From positions 1 through 64,000 of the forward strand of contig NZ_JAVTSS010000002.1 in NCBI RefSeq assembly GCF_032678705.1: DNA of 64,000 bases, read 5' to 3'. The stretch's first letter is position 1; every line of letters begins with the position of its first letter. A program made the translations under genes and the position numbers. The notes beneath the pieces are model-generated. The model searched no databases. It saw nothing but the letters and a program-made list of their open reading frames with translations, and had not been told where the DNA came from. This document shows, piece by piece, positions 41,935 to 50,694 of the stretch. This DNA is from Pedobacter frigiditerrae. Lineage in GTDB: Bacteria; Bacteroidota; Bacteroidia; Sphingobacteriales; Sphingobacteriaceae.

Positions 41935-42245
41935 ATTAACCAGTAATAAACGTTATGGTAACGTTTGCGTAATTTAATTTCCAAGGTAAATAATCAATCA
42001 AAGCACTACATCATTACCTCTCATGCTTCGTTTTTTATCACATCATTAAAACTATTTAATAAACAGCTTGTAGTAGCTGTAATATTCTTGTTAGCGTTTC
42101 AAAAACGTTGTTTTTAGGCTAAAAATCAATTTTGTTTAGTGGTATGAGAAACTACACATATACACTATGATGTATTAATGTATAGGCGATTTTGTTTGCA
42201 GGTTAAATTCTAAAACCCAAAATTAGATTAATCAATTAAACAAAT
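41935..42245. promoter_or_regulatory. Regulator-susC spacer with AAACGTTA palindrome
   Basis: This 311-base spacer holds no gene. AAACGTTA (41948-41955) and TAACGTTT (41959-41966) form a perfect palindrome with a TGG centre, 14 bases after the regulator stop; it lacks a T run, so an operator is as likely as a terminator. No clear TAnnTTTG promoter box for susC is seen. Confidence 0.35.
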
Positions 42246-45200
42246 ATGAACAACAGTATGAAAAAACTCTTTACAAAATTTTCTGTTTTAATCGTTCTAA
42301 GTTTGCTTTTATTAAACACTGCCTATGCCCAAAATATTACAGTTAAAGGTGTGGTAAAAGACGAAACAGGATTACCTGTTCCATCTGCAAGTATCATGAT
42401 AAAAGGAACAACGAATGGAACGCAAACAGATGGAAACGGAAACTATTCCATCAGTGCACCTTCAAGCGGCACCCTTGTATTTACTTATTTAGGTTATGCT
42501 ACACAAGAAATCGCCATCAATGGCAAAACAACAATTAACGTAAATTTTTCTGCCACAGCTAATGATTTACAACAAGTAGTTGTTGTAGGATATGGAACGC
42601 AAAGAAAGATAGACGTTACTGGTTCTGTAGCAACTGTAAAAGGAGAAGACATCTCAAAACAGGCATCTACTAATGCAATTAGTGCTTTGCAAGGTAGAGT
42701 TGCAGGAGTTAACATTGTAAATAATGGTGCCCCTGGTTCTTCACCTACAATAACCATTCGTGGTACTGGAACAATTTACGGTAACACAGGTGTACTATAT
42801 GTAGTTGACGGGGTATGGTTTGACGAAGTAAGTTTCTTAAATCCAAGTGACATTGAGTCGTTAAGTATATTAAAAGATGCTTCATCTCAGTCTATTTATG
42901 GTATCCGTGCTGCTAACGGAGTTGTTTTAATAACAACTAAAAAAGGTAAAAACGGCGACCCTGTAATTAGCTATAATGGTTCGGTAGGTTATAAAAAAGT
43001 AACCAACCAAGTAGAAATGGCTAATGCTACTGAATATGCTACAATAATTAATGAATTATCTGCATCAAATGGTGCTGCTGCTCTTTTTGCCGACCCAGCA
43101 AGTTTTGGTGTGGGTACTAACTGGTATAATCAAGCCTTTAGAAATGCTTTACAAACTAATCATCAGGTTTCGGTAAATGGAGGTACAGAAAAAAGCTCTT
43201 ATAATTTTTCACTTGGCTATACAGATGAGGATGGTATAGTTAAAACTCAAAACTGGAAACGCTATACTGCGAAATTCTCAAACGATTTTCAAGTATTAAA
43301 ACCATTAAAAATTGGCTATACAGTTTCTGGAACTGTTATTAATTCAAAAGATATCAATGGAGGTATATTCCGTCAACTATATGCCGCTGGCCCAGTGGTT
43401 CCTGTTTACTATGCTGATGGAACCTATGGCGATGCAAATGATTTTAGCCTAGGAGGTGGAAACAATTTTAATCCTCAAGTAACTTTAGATTATTTCAATC
43501 AAAAATCTAAAAATTACAGATATACAGGTAATGTTTTTGCAGAATTAACAATAGCAAAAAACTTTACGTTTAGAACTAGTGCTGGAGGAGAATTTGGTCA
43601 AAATGAAGTGAGAAACTATACCCCGTTGTATAAAGCTACACAAGGCCAACAAACCACTCAAAGCACATTGAGTATTAATAAATCTGAAAACAGAAATTGG
43701 ATTTTAGAAAATACGCTTACTTATAAAAATACTTTTGGTGATCATAACATCACTGTTTTAGCGGGTACTACTGCTCAAAGAAGAAAATCGTACTTTATAA
43801 ATTCGTCTGCTGTTAATGTCCCTTACTCTAGCGAAGGTGATTTGTATCTTGCTCTTGGAACTGCTGCAACACGCACTGTATCTGATGGTGGAGCATTATC
43901 TACATCCGCTTCTTATTTTGGACGTGTGAACTACTCTTTCAAAGACCGCTATTTACTAAATGCAACTATTCGTAGAGATGGGGCATCACAATTCTTTGGT
44001 GGAGGTGACCTTTGGGGTAATTTCCCTGCCGTTGGTGCTGGATGGGTAATCAGTAATGAGGACTTCATGAAGGATCAAAAAGTATTTAACTATTTAAAAT
44101 TAAAAGGATCTTGGGGTAAAGTTGGTAACGCTGGTGTACCAGTAAATCCAACCACTTTAACCATATCACAAGGTGGAGGTTTAGTTGCATTTTTTAATGG
44201 TGTTGGCTATACTGGTGCAAACGTAACTTCAATTGTTCCTTCTTTCCTTAACTGGGAACGTACCGTTGGTACCGACATTGGTTTAGAAGCTAGGCTTTTA
44301 GACAACCGTTTAACCATTGAAACAGGTTTTTACAATAAAAAAACTGAACAAGCGATTTTCGCTATTCCAATCTTATCTTCTATAGGTACAGCATCAGGAA
44401 CAGTTATTGGCAATCAAGCTGATTTTAGAAATCGTGGATTTGAGTTCCTAGCCACCTATGCTGACAAAGCCCAAAATGGATTTAGCTACTCAGTGAGCGC
44501 TAATGTTGGCATTAACAATAACGAGGTTTCATCGGTTGTTACAGGTCAGAACCCTATTTACGCAGGTGGTGCTGGTATTGCAAATGGAGCTTTGGCAACA
44601 CGTACTGTCCAAGGTGATCCAATCGGTTCGTTCTTTGGATACAAAGTTGCAGGTATTTTCCAAACTCCTGCAGAAGTTGCCGCATCGGCACAAACTGGAG
44701 CCAAACCAGGTGATTTTAGATACATAGATCAAAATGGAGATAACATAATTGATGGAAAAGATAGAGTTGTTTTAGGAAATCCAAATCCTAAATACAGTTA
44801 TGGTGTGAGCACAACATTGAATTATAAAAATTTCGATTTTTCTTTTGATATACAAGGTGTAGCAGATGTAGATGTTTACAATGCAAACATTGCTTATCGT
44901 TTTGGTAATGAAAACTACAGCAAAGACTTTTACGATAATAGATGGCATGGTGCTGGCACTTCAACTATCTATCCATCGGCAAATGTTGGATCAACAGCAA
45001 ATTCAGCTCCTAACTCTTTTTACGTTGAAGATGGCTCTTATATTCGTTTAAGAAATGTTCAGTTAGGCTATGCACTACCTTCAAGCTTCACAAACAAACT
45101 AACAGTAAAAAGAGTTAGAGTTTTTGTTGATGCTCAAAATGCAATTAACTTCTTTGGTTATAAAGGCTTTACGCCAGAGATTGGTGGATCACCAACAAAT

Positions 45201-45269
45201 GCAGGTATTGATGCTACTGTTTATCCATTATCTGCAACTTACAGATTCGGACTTCAAGTTACCTTTTAA
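42246..45269 (+). CDS. SusC-type TonB-linked outer-membrane transporter
   Basis: A 1007-residue glycan importer. A signal peptide (ending AYAQ near residue 28) is followed by a carboxypeptidase regulatory-like domain (about 30-110), the SusC signature VVVVGYGTQ near 115-125, a plug domain (about 125-240) and the beta barrel, ending FGLQVTF. It pairs with the SusD lipoprotein that starts 13 bases on. By analogy it imports oligosaccharides released on the surface. Either ATG, 42246 or 42258 (MKKLF), is usable. Confidence 0.95.
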   Translation: MNNSMKKLFTKFSVLIVLSLLLLNTAYAQNITVKGVVKDETGLPVPSASIMIKGTTNGTQTDGNGNYSISAPSSGTLVFTYLGYATQEIAINGKTTINVNFSATANDLQQVVVVGYGTQRKIDVTGSVATVKGEDISKQASTNAISALQGRVAGVNIVNNGAPGSSPTITIRGTGTIYGNTGVLYVVDGVWFDEVSFLNPSDIESLSILKDASSQSIYGIRAANGVVLITTKKGKNGDPVISYNGSVGYKKVTNQVEMANATEYATIINELSASNGAAALFADPASFGVGTNWYNQAFRNALQTNHQVSVNGGTEKSSYNFSLGYTDEDGIVKTQNWKRYTAKFSNDFQVLKPLKIGYTVSGTVINSKDINGGIFRQLYAAGPVVPVYYADGTYGDANDFSLGGGNNFNPQVTLDYFNQKSKNYRYTGNVFAELTIAKNFTFRTSAGGEFGQNEVRNYTPLYKATQGQQTTQSTLSINKSENRNWILENTLTYKNTFGDHNITVLAGTTAQRRKSYFINSSAVNVPYSSEGDLYLALGTAATRTVSDGGALSTSASYFGRVNYSFKDRYLLNATIRRDGASQFFGGGDLWGNFPAVGAGWVISNEDFMKDQKVFNYLKLKGSWGKVGNAGVPVNPTTLTISQGGGLVAFFNGVGYTGANVTSIVPSFLNWERTVGTDIGLEARLLDNRLTIETGFYNKKTEQAIFAIPILSSIGTASGTVIGNQADFRNRGFEFLATYADKAQNGFSYSVSANVGINNNEVSSVVTGQNPIYAGGAGIANGALATRTVQGDPIGSFFGYKVAGIFQTPAEVAASAQTGAKPGDFRYIDQNGDNIIDGKDRVVLGNPNPKYSYGVSTTLNYKNFDFSFDIQGVADVDVYNANIAYRFGNENYSKDFYDNRWHGAGTSTIYPSANVGSTANSAPNSFYVEDGSYIRLRNVQLGYALPSSFTNKLTVKRVRVFVDAQNAINFFGYKGFTPEIGGSPTNAGIDATVYPLSATYRFGLQVTF

Positions 45270-45281
45270 TTAGATAAAGCA

Positions 45282-46766
45282 ATGAAAATGAATTATAAAA
45301 ATAATTATATACAAAAGATTGGATTAATTGCTTTATGCACTGGTCTTTTAGTAATACCTGCTTGTAAAAATGATTTTTTAAAAGTAGACCCACAGGCACA
45401 ACAACCTGCCATTACGTTCTGGAAAACTCAAGAAGATGCTACAAAAGCAGTTAACTCTATCTATGCAAATTTACGTACATGGGGAAACACAGCCTTCCCA
45501 GCAATTGCAGTAGAAAGTATAGGTGGTGATGATGCGGAAAAAGGAAGTTCTGCTAATGATGCTAGTTACTTAAATGGCTTTGATAATTTTACTGTTACTT
45601 CAACAGAAGGGCAGCTTCAGGGTTTTTGGGAAGCTCAGTATCAAAACATCAATTTATGTAACCAAGTTTTGGATAATATCCCTGCAATTAGCATGGATGC
45701 TACTTTAAAAACACGTTATTTAGCTGAGGCAAAATTTGTTAGGGCTTACTCTTATTTTAGATTAGTAAGAGCATTTGGCGATGTGCCATTACGCTTAAAC
45801 GTGCCTAAAGATGCTAGTGAATTTAACATCCCTAGAACTCCTAAAGCTCAAGTTTATGCAGCAATTGAAAAAGATCTGGATGATGCAGCTTTAGTTTTAC
45901 CACAAACATACCCTGCAGTTGATTTAGGTAGGGCAACAAAAGGAGCAGCGCTCGCTTTACACGCAAAAGTGGCCATGTATTTAGGTAAATGGGATTTAGT
46001 TTTATCATTAACTAATACCGTTATGGGTATGGGATATAATCTTTTTCCTAATTACGAGCAAAATTTCAGGGAAAACAATGAAAATAATATCGAATCGATA
46101 TTTGAAATTCAATGTGAAATAAATCAAACTATTGCTGGTTCAGCTACATCACAATATAGTCAAGTTCAAGGCGTAAGAGGCACTAAAGGAGGTTGGGGTT
46201 TTAATGTTCCAACTGCTACTTTGGCCGCTGCGTATGAAGCTGGTGATGTACGTAGAGATGCGACAATAATTTTTAGAGGCGAAACCACACCACAAGGTGA
46301 TGCTATACCTGCAACTGGGGATAATCCTATGTATAACCAGAAGAGTTATGTTCCATTTAATTCGATTATTTCTGGATTCAATGAAGGAGCTCAACAAAAT
46401 GTTCGTGTAATTCGTTTCGCTGATGTATTGCTAATGAATGCTGAAGCTGCAAATGAACAAGGCAATGCTACCCTAGCAAAAACATCATTAAATAAAGTAC
46501 GTGCTCGTGCTCGCGGAGGTGTTGTAGGCGTACTGCCAGATGTAACATCAACCGATAAGGATGCTATTCGCCAAGCGATTTGGAAAGAAAGACAAGTTGA
46601 ATTAGCAATGGAATATGATCGCTACTTTGATGTAATTCGCCAAGGACGTGGTACAACAGTGTTCGGTGCAAAAGGTTGGAAAGCTGGTAAAAACGAAGTA
46701 TGGCCAATTCCATTAACCGAGATTGATAAAAGTGCTGGTAAATTAACTCAAAACCCTAATTATTAA
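45282..46766 (+). CDS. SusD/RagB family glycan-binding lipoprotein
   Basis: A 494-residue lipoprotein, with lipobox VIPAC (Cys near 28). The SusD fold is seen in the N-terminal TFWKTQEDATKAVNSIYANLR helix, TPR-like helices (RYLAEAKFVRAYSYFRLVRAFGDVPL) and the C-terminal KERQVELAMEYDRYFDVIRQGRG segment. It caps the SusC barrel and binds the glycan. It lies between susC and the LamG gene in one operon. Confidence 0.95.
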   Translation: MKMNYKNNYIQKIGLIALCTGLLVIPACKNDFLKVDPQAQQPAITFWKTQEDATKAVNSIYANLRTWGNTAFPAIAVESIGGDDAEKGSSANDASYLNGFDNFTVTSTEGQLQGFWEAQYQNINLCNQVLDNIPAISMDATLKTRYLAEAKFVRAYSYFRLVRAFGDVPLRLNVPKDASEFNIPRTPKAQVYAAIEKDLDDAALVLPQTYPAVDLGRATKGAALALHAKVAMYLGKWDLVLSLTNTVMGMGYNLFPNYEQNFRENNENNIESIFEIQCEINQTIAGSATSQYSQVQGVRGTKGGWGFNVPTATLAAAYEAGDVRRDATIIFRGETTPQGDAIPATGDNPMYNQKSYVPFNSIISGFNEGAQQNVRVIRFADVLLMNAEAANEQGNATLAKTSLNKVRARARGGVVGVLPDVTSTDKDAIRQAIWKERQVELAMEYDRYFDVIRQGRGTTVFGAKGWKAGKNEVWPIPLTEIDKSAGKLTQNPNY

Positions 46767-46784
46767 GGTCTAATTTTAATCAAA

Positions 46785-47609
46785 ATGAAAAGAATATATA
46801 TATTATTGATGGCAACAATAACCTTAGGGCTATCATCTTGCCAAAAAGAATTTGATCCAGCAAGCTATGCTCCACCATTAAATATTGGCGGTTATACAAG
46901 TGCTGATCAAATTGCACCAAGTAACTTAATTGCTTATTGGAGCTTTGATGGGACTTTAACTGAAAAAATGAGCAATACCAATGGAGTAGCCACTGGAACT
47001 GCTTTTACTGCTGGTATAAAAGGCCAAGCTTTACAAGGTGCTTTAAATGGCTATGTGATATCAAATACTCCAACAGCGGTACAAAATCTTAAAAGTTTTA
47101 CCATTACATGTTGGGAAAATATGCCCCTAAACGCTAATGGGATTGTCGGCTTAGTTGATATTTCTAATTCCACTCAATTTTGGGGAAATATGACACTTTT
47201 TTTTGAAAATGGCGGAACTTCGGCATCTGGCAATTTAAAAGTTCATGTTAATAATAACGGTGTAGATAATTGGTTGGGAAACTATGCCATGGCAAATCCT
47301 TGGGATAAATGGAATCAAATAGCAGTTACTTATGACCAAACAACGTCTACTTACAAGGTGTATGTAAATGGCTCTATCATTGCTACACAAGTTATTGCGG
47401 GCAATGGCCCATTAACTTTCCAGAATGCAGGTAAAATGGTTTTTGGAACAGTCCATTTCCAAACAAACCCAAGTTTAACAAGTGCAACTGGTTCACAATC
47501 TTGGGCAAGTTATCTTACTGGTCAGTTAGACGAAGTTAGAATCTATAACAAAGCTTTAACAATTACCGAAATTAGCTCTTTAGCTAAACTAGAAGGTAGA
47601 GGTAAATAA
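46785..47609 (+). CDS. LamG-domain surface lipoprotein
   Basis: A 274-residue lipoprotein: lipobox LSSC (Cys near 18), then a concanavalin/LamG-like beta sandwich (about 45-265) with IAYWSFDG, KSFTITCWENM, WNQIAVTYDQTTSTYKVYVNG and QLDEVRIYNKAL, the last being a LamG_3 signature. In this position (third gene after SusC/SusD) such proteins act as surface glycan-binding proteins. Catalysis is not expected. A hairpin with a short T run follows 27 bases after the stop. Confidence 0.85.
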   Translation: MKRIYILLMATITLGLSSCQKEFDPASYAPPLNIGGYTSADQIAPSNLIAYWSFDGTLTEKMSNTNGVATGTAFTAGIKGQALQGALNGYVISNTPTAVQNLKSFTITCWENMPLNANGIVGLVDISNSTQFWGNMTLFFENGGTSASGNLKVHVNNNGVDNWLGNYAMANPWDKWNQIAVTYDQTTSTYKVYVNGSIIATQVIAGNGPLTFQNAGKMVFGTVHFQTNPSLTSATGSQSWASYLTGQLDEVRIYNKALTITEISSLAKLEGRGK

Positions 47610-47636
47610 GATTGCTAGTTCTAAATTGGCACATTA

Positions 47637-47664
47637 AAAAGGGTTGCCTCTTGGCAACCCTTTT
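47637..47664 (+). terminator. Internal hairpin inside the locus
   Basis: GGGTTGCC (47641-47648), loop TCTT, GGCAACCC (47653-47660), flanked by AAAA and TTTT. It stands between the binding-protein genes and the enzyme genes, 13 bases before the next ATG, and may reduce enzyme expression relative to SusC/SusD/LamG. Confidence 0.7.
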
Positions 47665-47677
47665 CAACTAAAAAAGA

Positions 47678-49345
47678 ATGAAAAAAATCCCTATCTTTTT
47701 ATTAATCATTGTACATAGTTTAATTGCTTGCAAAAAGAGTGATAATGTTAAGCCTATTGACACTACCCCCCCTCCATCAACCTATTCATTTTCAGATTTA
47801 AAAGTAAACGGCGTTTTTAATGGGTTTACCTATTTTGGCTTAAACAATAACCCTGTTATCAAAATCACTTTTTCATCTCCTATCAACCCTACTTCAATCA
47901 GTGGAAACATCATTTTAACCGATGCAACTGGAAATTCAGTAGCATTTACTTCAACCTTAGAGAATAACGATAATACAGTTGTAATTACAACATCAACTTT
48001 ACAACCTATTACAAAATATATTTTAACTGCGAATACAGGTTTGTTGTCGAAAACCGGTGATAAACTTCAATCTGGCATTACTGTAAATTTAACTACGTCC
48101 ATAGACAACTCAGACAAATTTTTACGCATAACAGATGATGAACTTTTAACGCTCGTACAACGACAAACCTTTAAATATTTCTGGGATTTTGGGCATCCGA
48201 TAAGTGGTTTAGCAAGAGAAAGAAATACATCTGGAGATATTGTAACTACTGGTGGTTCTGGTTTTGGCGCCATGGCTATCGTAACTGGCATAAGCAGAAA
48301 CTTTATTACACGAGCAGAAGGCTTAGCTAGGATGCAAAAAATTGTTAGCTTTCTTAAAAACAATGTAACTAGGTATCATGGCGCTTATCCGCATTGGCTA
48401 AACGGTGTAACAGGTGCCACTGTACCTTTTAGTACAAAAGATAATGGTGCAGACTTAGTAGAAACATCTTACTTAATGCAAGGTTTAATTACTGCTCGCC
48501 AATATTTTACTGGAGCTGATGCCGCTGAAACGGCACTTAGAACAGATATCACTTCAATTTACAATGGAGTTGAATGGTCTTGGTTTAGAAAAGACAATGG
48601 AAATGTGTTGTATTGGCATTGGAGTCCAAACTTTAACTGGGATATGAATTTACCATTGCAGGGCTGGAATGAAGCTTTAAACACTTACATTATGGCAGCA
48701 TCATCTCCTACTTATGCTATTCCAAAATCTGTTTACGATATAGGTTGGTCAAGAAGTGGCGCGATGAAGAATGGAAATTCATATTATGGCGTTCAACTGC
48801 CTCTAGGAGTTGCAAATGGTGGCCCTTTATTTTTAGAACATTATACATTTTTAGGTGTAAATCCTATAGGTTTAGTAGATGCTTATGCCAACTATGAGAC
48901 ACAAACTAAAGCTCACACTCAAATTAACTATAATTATTGTGTAGCTAATCCAGCTAAACAAGTTGGCTACGGGCCTGAATGCTGGGGATTAACTGCAAGT
49001 GATATTCCTAGTGGATATGCTGCTAGTTCTCCAACAAATGATTTAGGTGTAATAGCTCCAACTGCAGCTTTATCGTCATTTCCTTATACACCAACAGAGT
49101 CTATGGCTGCTCTTAAATTTTTCTATTACAAATTAGGAGATAAATTATGGTCGAATTACGGTTTTGTTGACGCATTTAAATTAAGTGAACCTTGGTTTGC
49201 TACCTCAACTTTAGCAATTGACCAGGGACCAATTATTATCATGATAGAAAATCATCGCAGTAAGTTACTTTGGAACTTATTTATGAGCGCTCCTGAAATA
49301 AAAACAGGAATGAAGAATTTAGGATTTTCTAGCCCAAACTTATAA
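47678..49345 (+). CDS. Glycoamylase-like (GH144-type) enzyme with Ig-like domain
   Basis: A 555-residue lipoprotein: lipobox LIAC (Cys near 18), an Ig-like Big_5 domain (about 38-145, KITFSSPINPTSISGNI), then a PF10091-type glycoamylase-like (alpha/alpha)6 domain (about 150-555). Typical blocks are FKYFWDFGHPISGLARERN, VETSYLMQGLITARQYF, VLYWHWSP and APEIKTGMKNLGF. GH144 members cleave beta-1,2-glucan internally. A second copy follows 10 bases later. By sequence the two share these blocks but differ in the extra N-terminal domain. Confidence 0.88.
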   Translation: MKKIPIFLLIIVHSLIACKKSDNVKPIDTTPPPSTYSFSDLKVNGVFNGFTYFGLNNNPVIKITFSSPINPTSISGNIILTDATGNSVAFTSTLENNDNTVVITTSTLQPITKYILTANTGLLSKTGDKLQSGITVNLTTSIDNSDKFLRITDDELLTLVQRQTFKYFWDFGHPISGLARERNTSGDIVTTGGSGFGAMAIVTGISRNFITRAEGLARMQKIVSFLKNNVTRYHGAYPHWLNGVTGATVPFSTKDNGADLVETSYLMQGLITARQYFTGADAAETALRTDITSIYNGVEWSWFRKDNGNVLYWHWSPNFNWDMNLPLQGWNEALNTYIMAASSPTYAIPKSVYDIGWSRSGAMKNGNSYYGVQLPLGVANGGPLFLEHYTFLGVNPIGLVDAYANYETQTKAHTQINYNYCVANPAKQVGYGPECWGLTASDIPSGYAASSPTNDLGVIAPTAALSSFPYTPTESMAALKFFYYKLGDKLWSNYGFVDAFKLSEPWFATSTLAIDQGPIIIMIENHRSKLLWNLFMSAPEIKTGMKNLGFSSPNL

Positions 49346-49355
49346 TACCACACTA

Positions 49356-50693
49356 ATGAAATTTATATCTATACTTTCACTTTTCATTATTTTGAGTAGC
49401 TGCAGTTCACAACGCAAAGCCGTTGTGGCTTCGCAAAAAAAATTAACTGATGACGAATTACTCAACTTGGTTCAAAAACAAACCTACAAGTATTTTTATG
49501 AAGGTGCCGAACCTGTTTCAGGACTATCTAGAGAGCGCTATCATAGCGATAATGTTTACCCTCAAAATGATAAGGATATTATTGCAACTGGAGCAAGTGG
49601 TTTTGGCATAATGGGAACTATTGTGGCTATCGAACGTGAATTTATTACCAAAAAACAAGGACTTGAGCACTTAAAAAAGGGTTTAGATTTTTTAGCAAAA
49701 GCGGACAGATTTCATGGGGCTTGGCCACATTGGATGTTACCAAGTGGTAAACCAAAACCCTTTGGAAAAAATGATGATGCAGGAGATTTGGTTGAAACTT
49801 CTTTTCTTGCCCAAGCTTTGATTTGTGTACGACAATATTATGCAAATGGTAGTGCAGAAGAAAAAGAATTAGCTAAAAAAGCTGATGAACTTTGGAAAGG
49901 AATTGATTGGAATTTTTACAGGCAAAATAACAAAAATGTTTTATACTGGCATTGGTCGCCTGTTTCTGGCTGGAAAATGAATTTCGCCATTACGGGTTAT
50001 AACGAATGTTTAATTACTTATGTTTTGGCTGCCTGTTCTCCTACCTATGGTGTTCCTGCAGAGGTTTACCATGAAGGTTGGGCTAAAAGTGGCGCAATGA
50101 ATACTAGTTTTTCTATGTATGGTCATCCTATTAAATTAAAACACAATGTTGTTGGCCAAAGCGTTGGACCACTTTTTTGGGCCCATTATTCTTACCTAGC
50201 TTTAAACCCTAAAGGATTAAAAGATAAGTATGCCAATTACTGGGAAGAAAATAAAAATCATTCTTTAATTAATTACGACTATGCTATTGCTAATCCCAAA
50301 AAATATAAGGGATATGGTGCAAATTCATGGGGTTTAACAGCTAGCTACTCCGTAAAAGGTTATGCTGCTCATATGCCTGACGAAGATTTTGGAGTAATTA
50401 GTCCGACAGCAGCACTTTCTTCTTACCCCTATACACCTAAAGAAAGTATGCAAGTGATCAGAAATTTATATGAAAATATGGCCGACAAAGTGTGGGGGGA
50501 GTTTGGGTTTTATGATGCTTACAGTGAAACAGATAACTGGTTTCCAAAGCGCTATATAGGTATCGATCAAGGACCGATTGTGGTGATGATAGAAAACGGA
50601 CGAACAGGTTTAATATGGGATTTGTTTATGAGTGCCCCAGAAATTAAAACTGGGTTAAAAAAGCTAGGTTTCGAAAGTCCAAAAATAAACTAA
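49356..50693 (+). CDS. Second glycoamylase-like (GH144-type) enzyme
   Basis: A 445-residue protein: lipobox LSSC (Cys near 16) and a single PF10091-type domain with YKYFYEGAEPVSGLSRERY, VETSFLAQALICVRQYY, VLYWHWSPVSGWKM and APEIKTGLKKLGF. It is clearly paralogous to the previous protein but lacks the Ig-like domain. Two copies suggest different products or chain lengths (endo versus exo). The next gene starts one base after the stop codon. The substrate, beta-1,2-glucan, is inferred from the family. Confidence 0.88.
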   Translation: MKFISILSLFIILSSCSSQRKAVVASQKKLTDDELLNLVQKQTYKYFYEGAEPVSGLSRERYHSDNVYPQNDKDIIATGASGFGIMGTIVAIEREFITKKQGLEHLKKGLDFLAKADRFHGAWPHWMLPSGKPKPFGKNDDAGDLVETSFLAQALICVRQYYANGSAEEKELAKKADELWKGIDWNFYRQNNKNVLYWHWSPVSGWKMNFAITGYNECLITYVLAACSPTYGVPAEVYHEGWAKSGAMNTSFSMYGHPIKLKHNVVGQSVGPLFWAHYSYLALNPKGLKDKYANYWEENKNHSLINYDYAIANPKKYKGYGANSWGLTASYSVKGYAAHMPDEDFGVISPTAALSSYPYTPKESMQVIRNLYENMADKVWGEFGFYDAYSETDNWFPKRYIGIDQGPIVVMIENGRTGLIWDLFMSAPEIKTGLKKLGFESPKIN

Positions 50694-50694
50694 G

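Noticed and set aside
47678..50693. Tandem glycoamylase-like genes as one gene broken by a frameshift
   Set aside because: Each has its own lipobox signal peptide and a full-length domain ending APEIKTG, so they are two genes.
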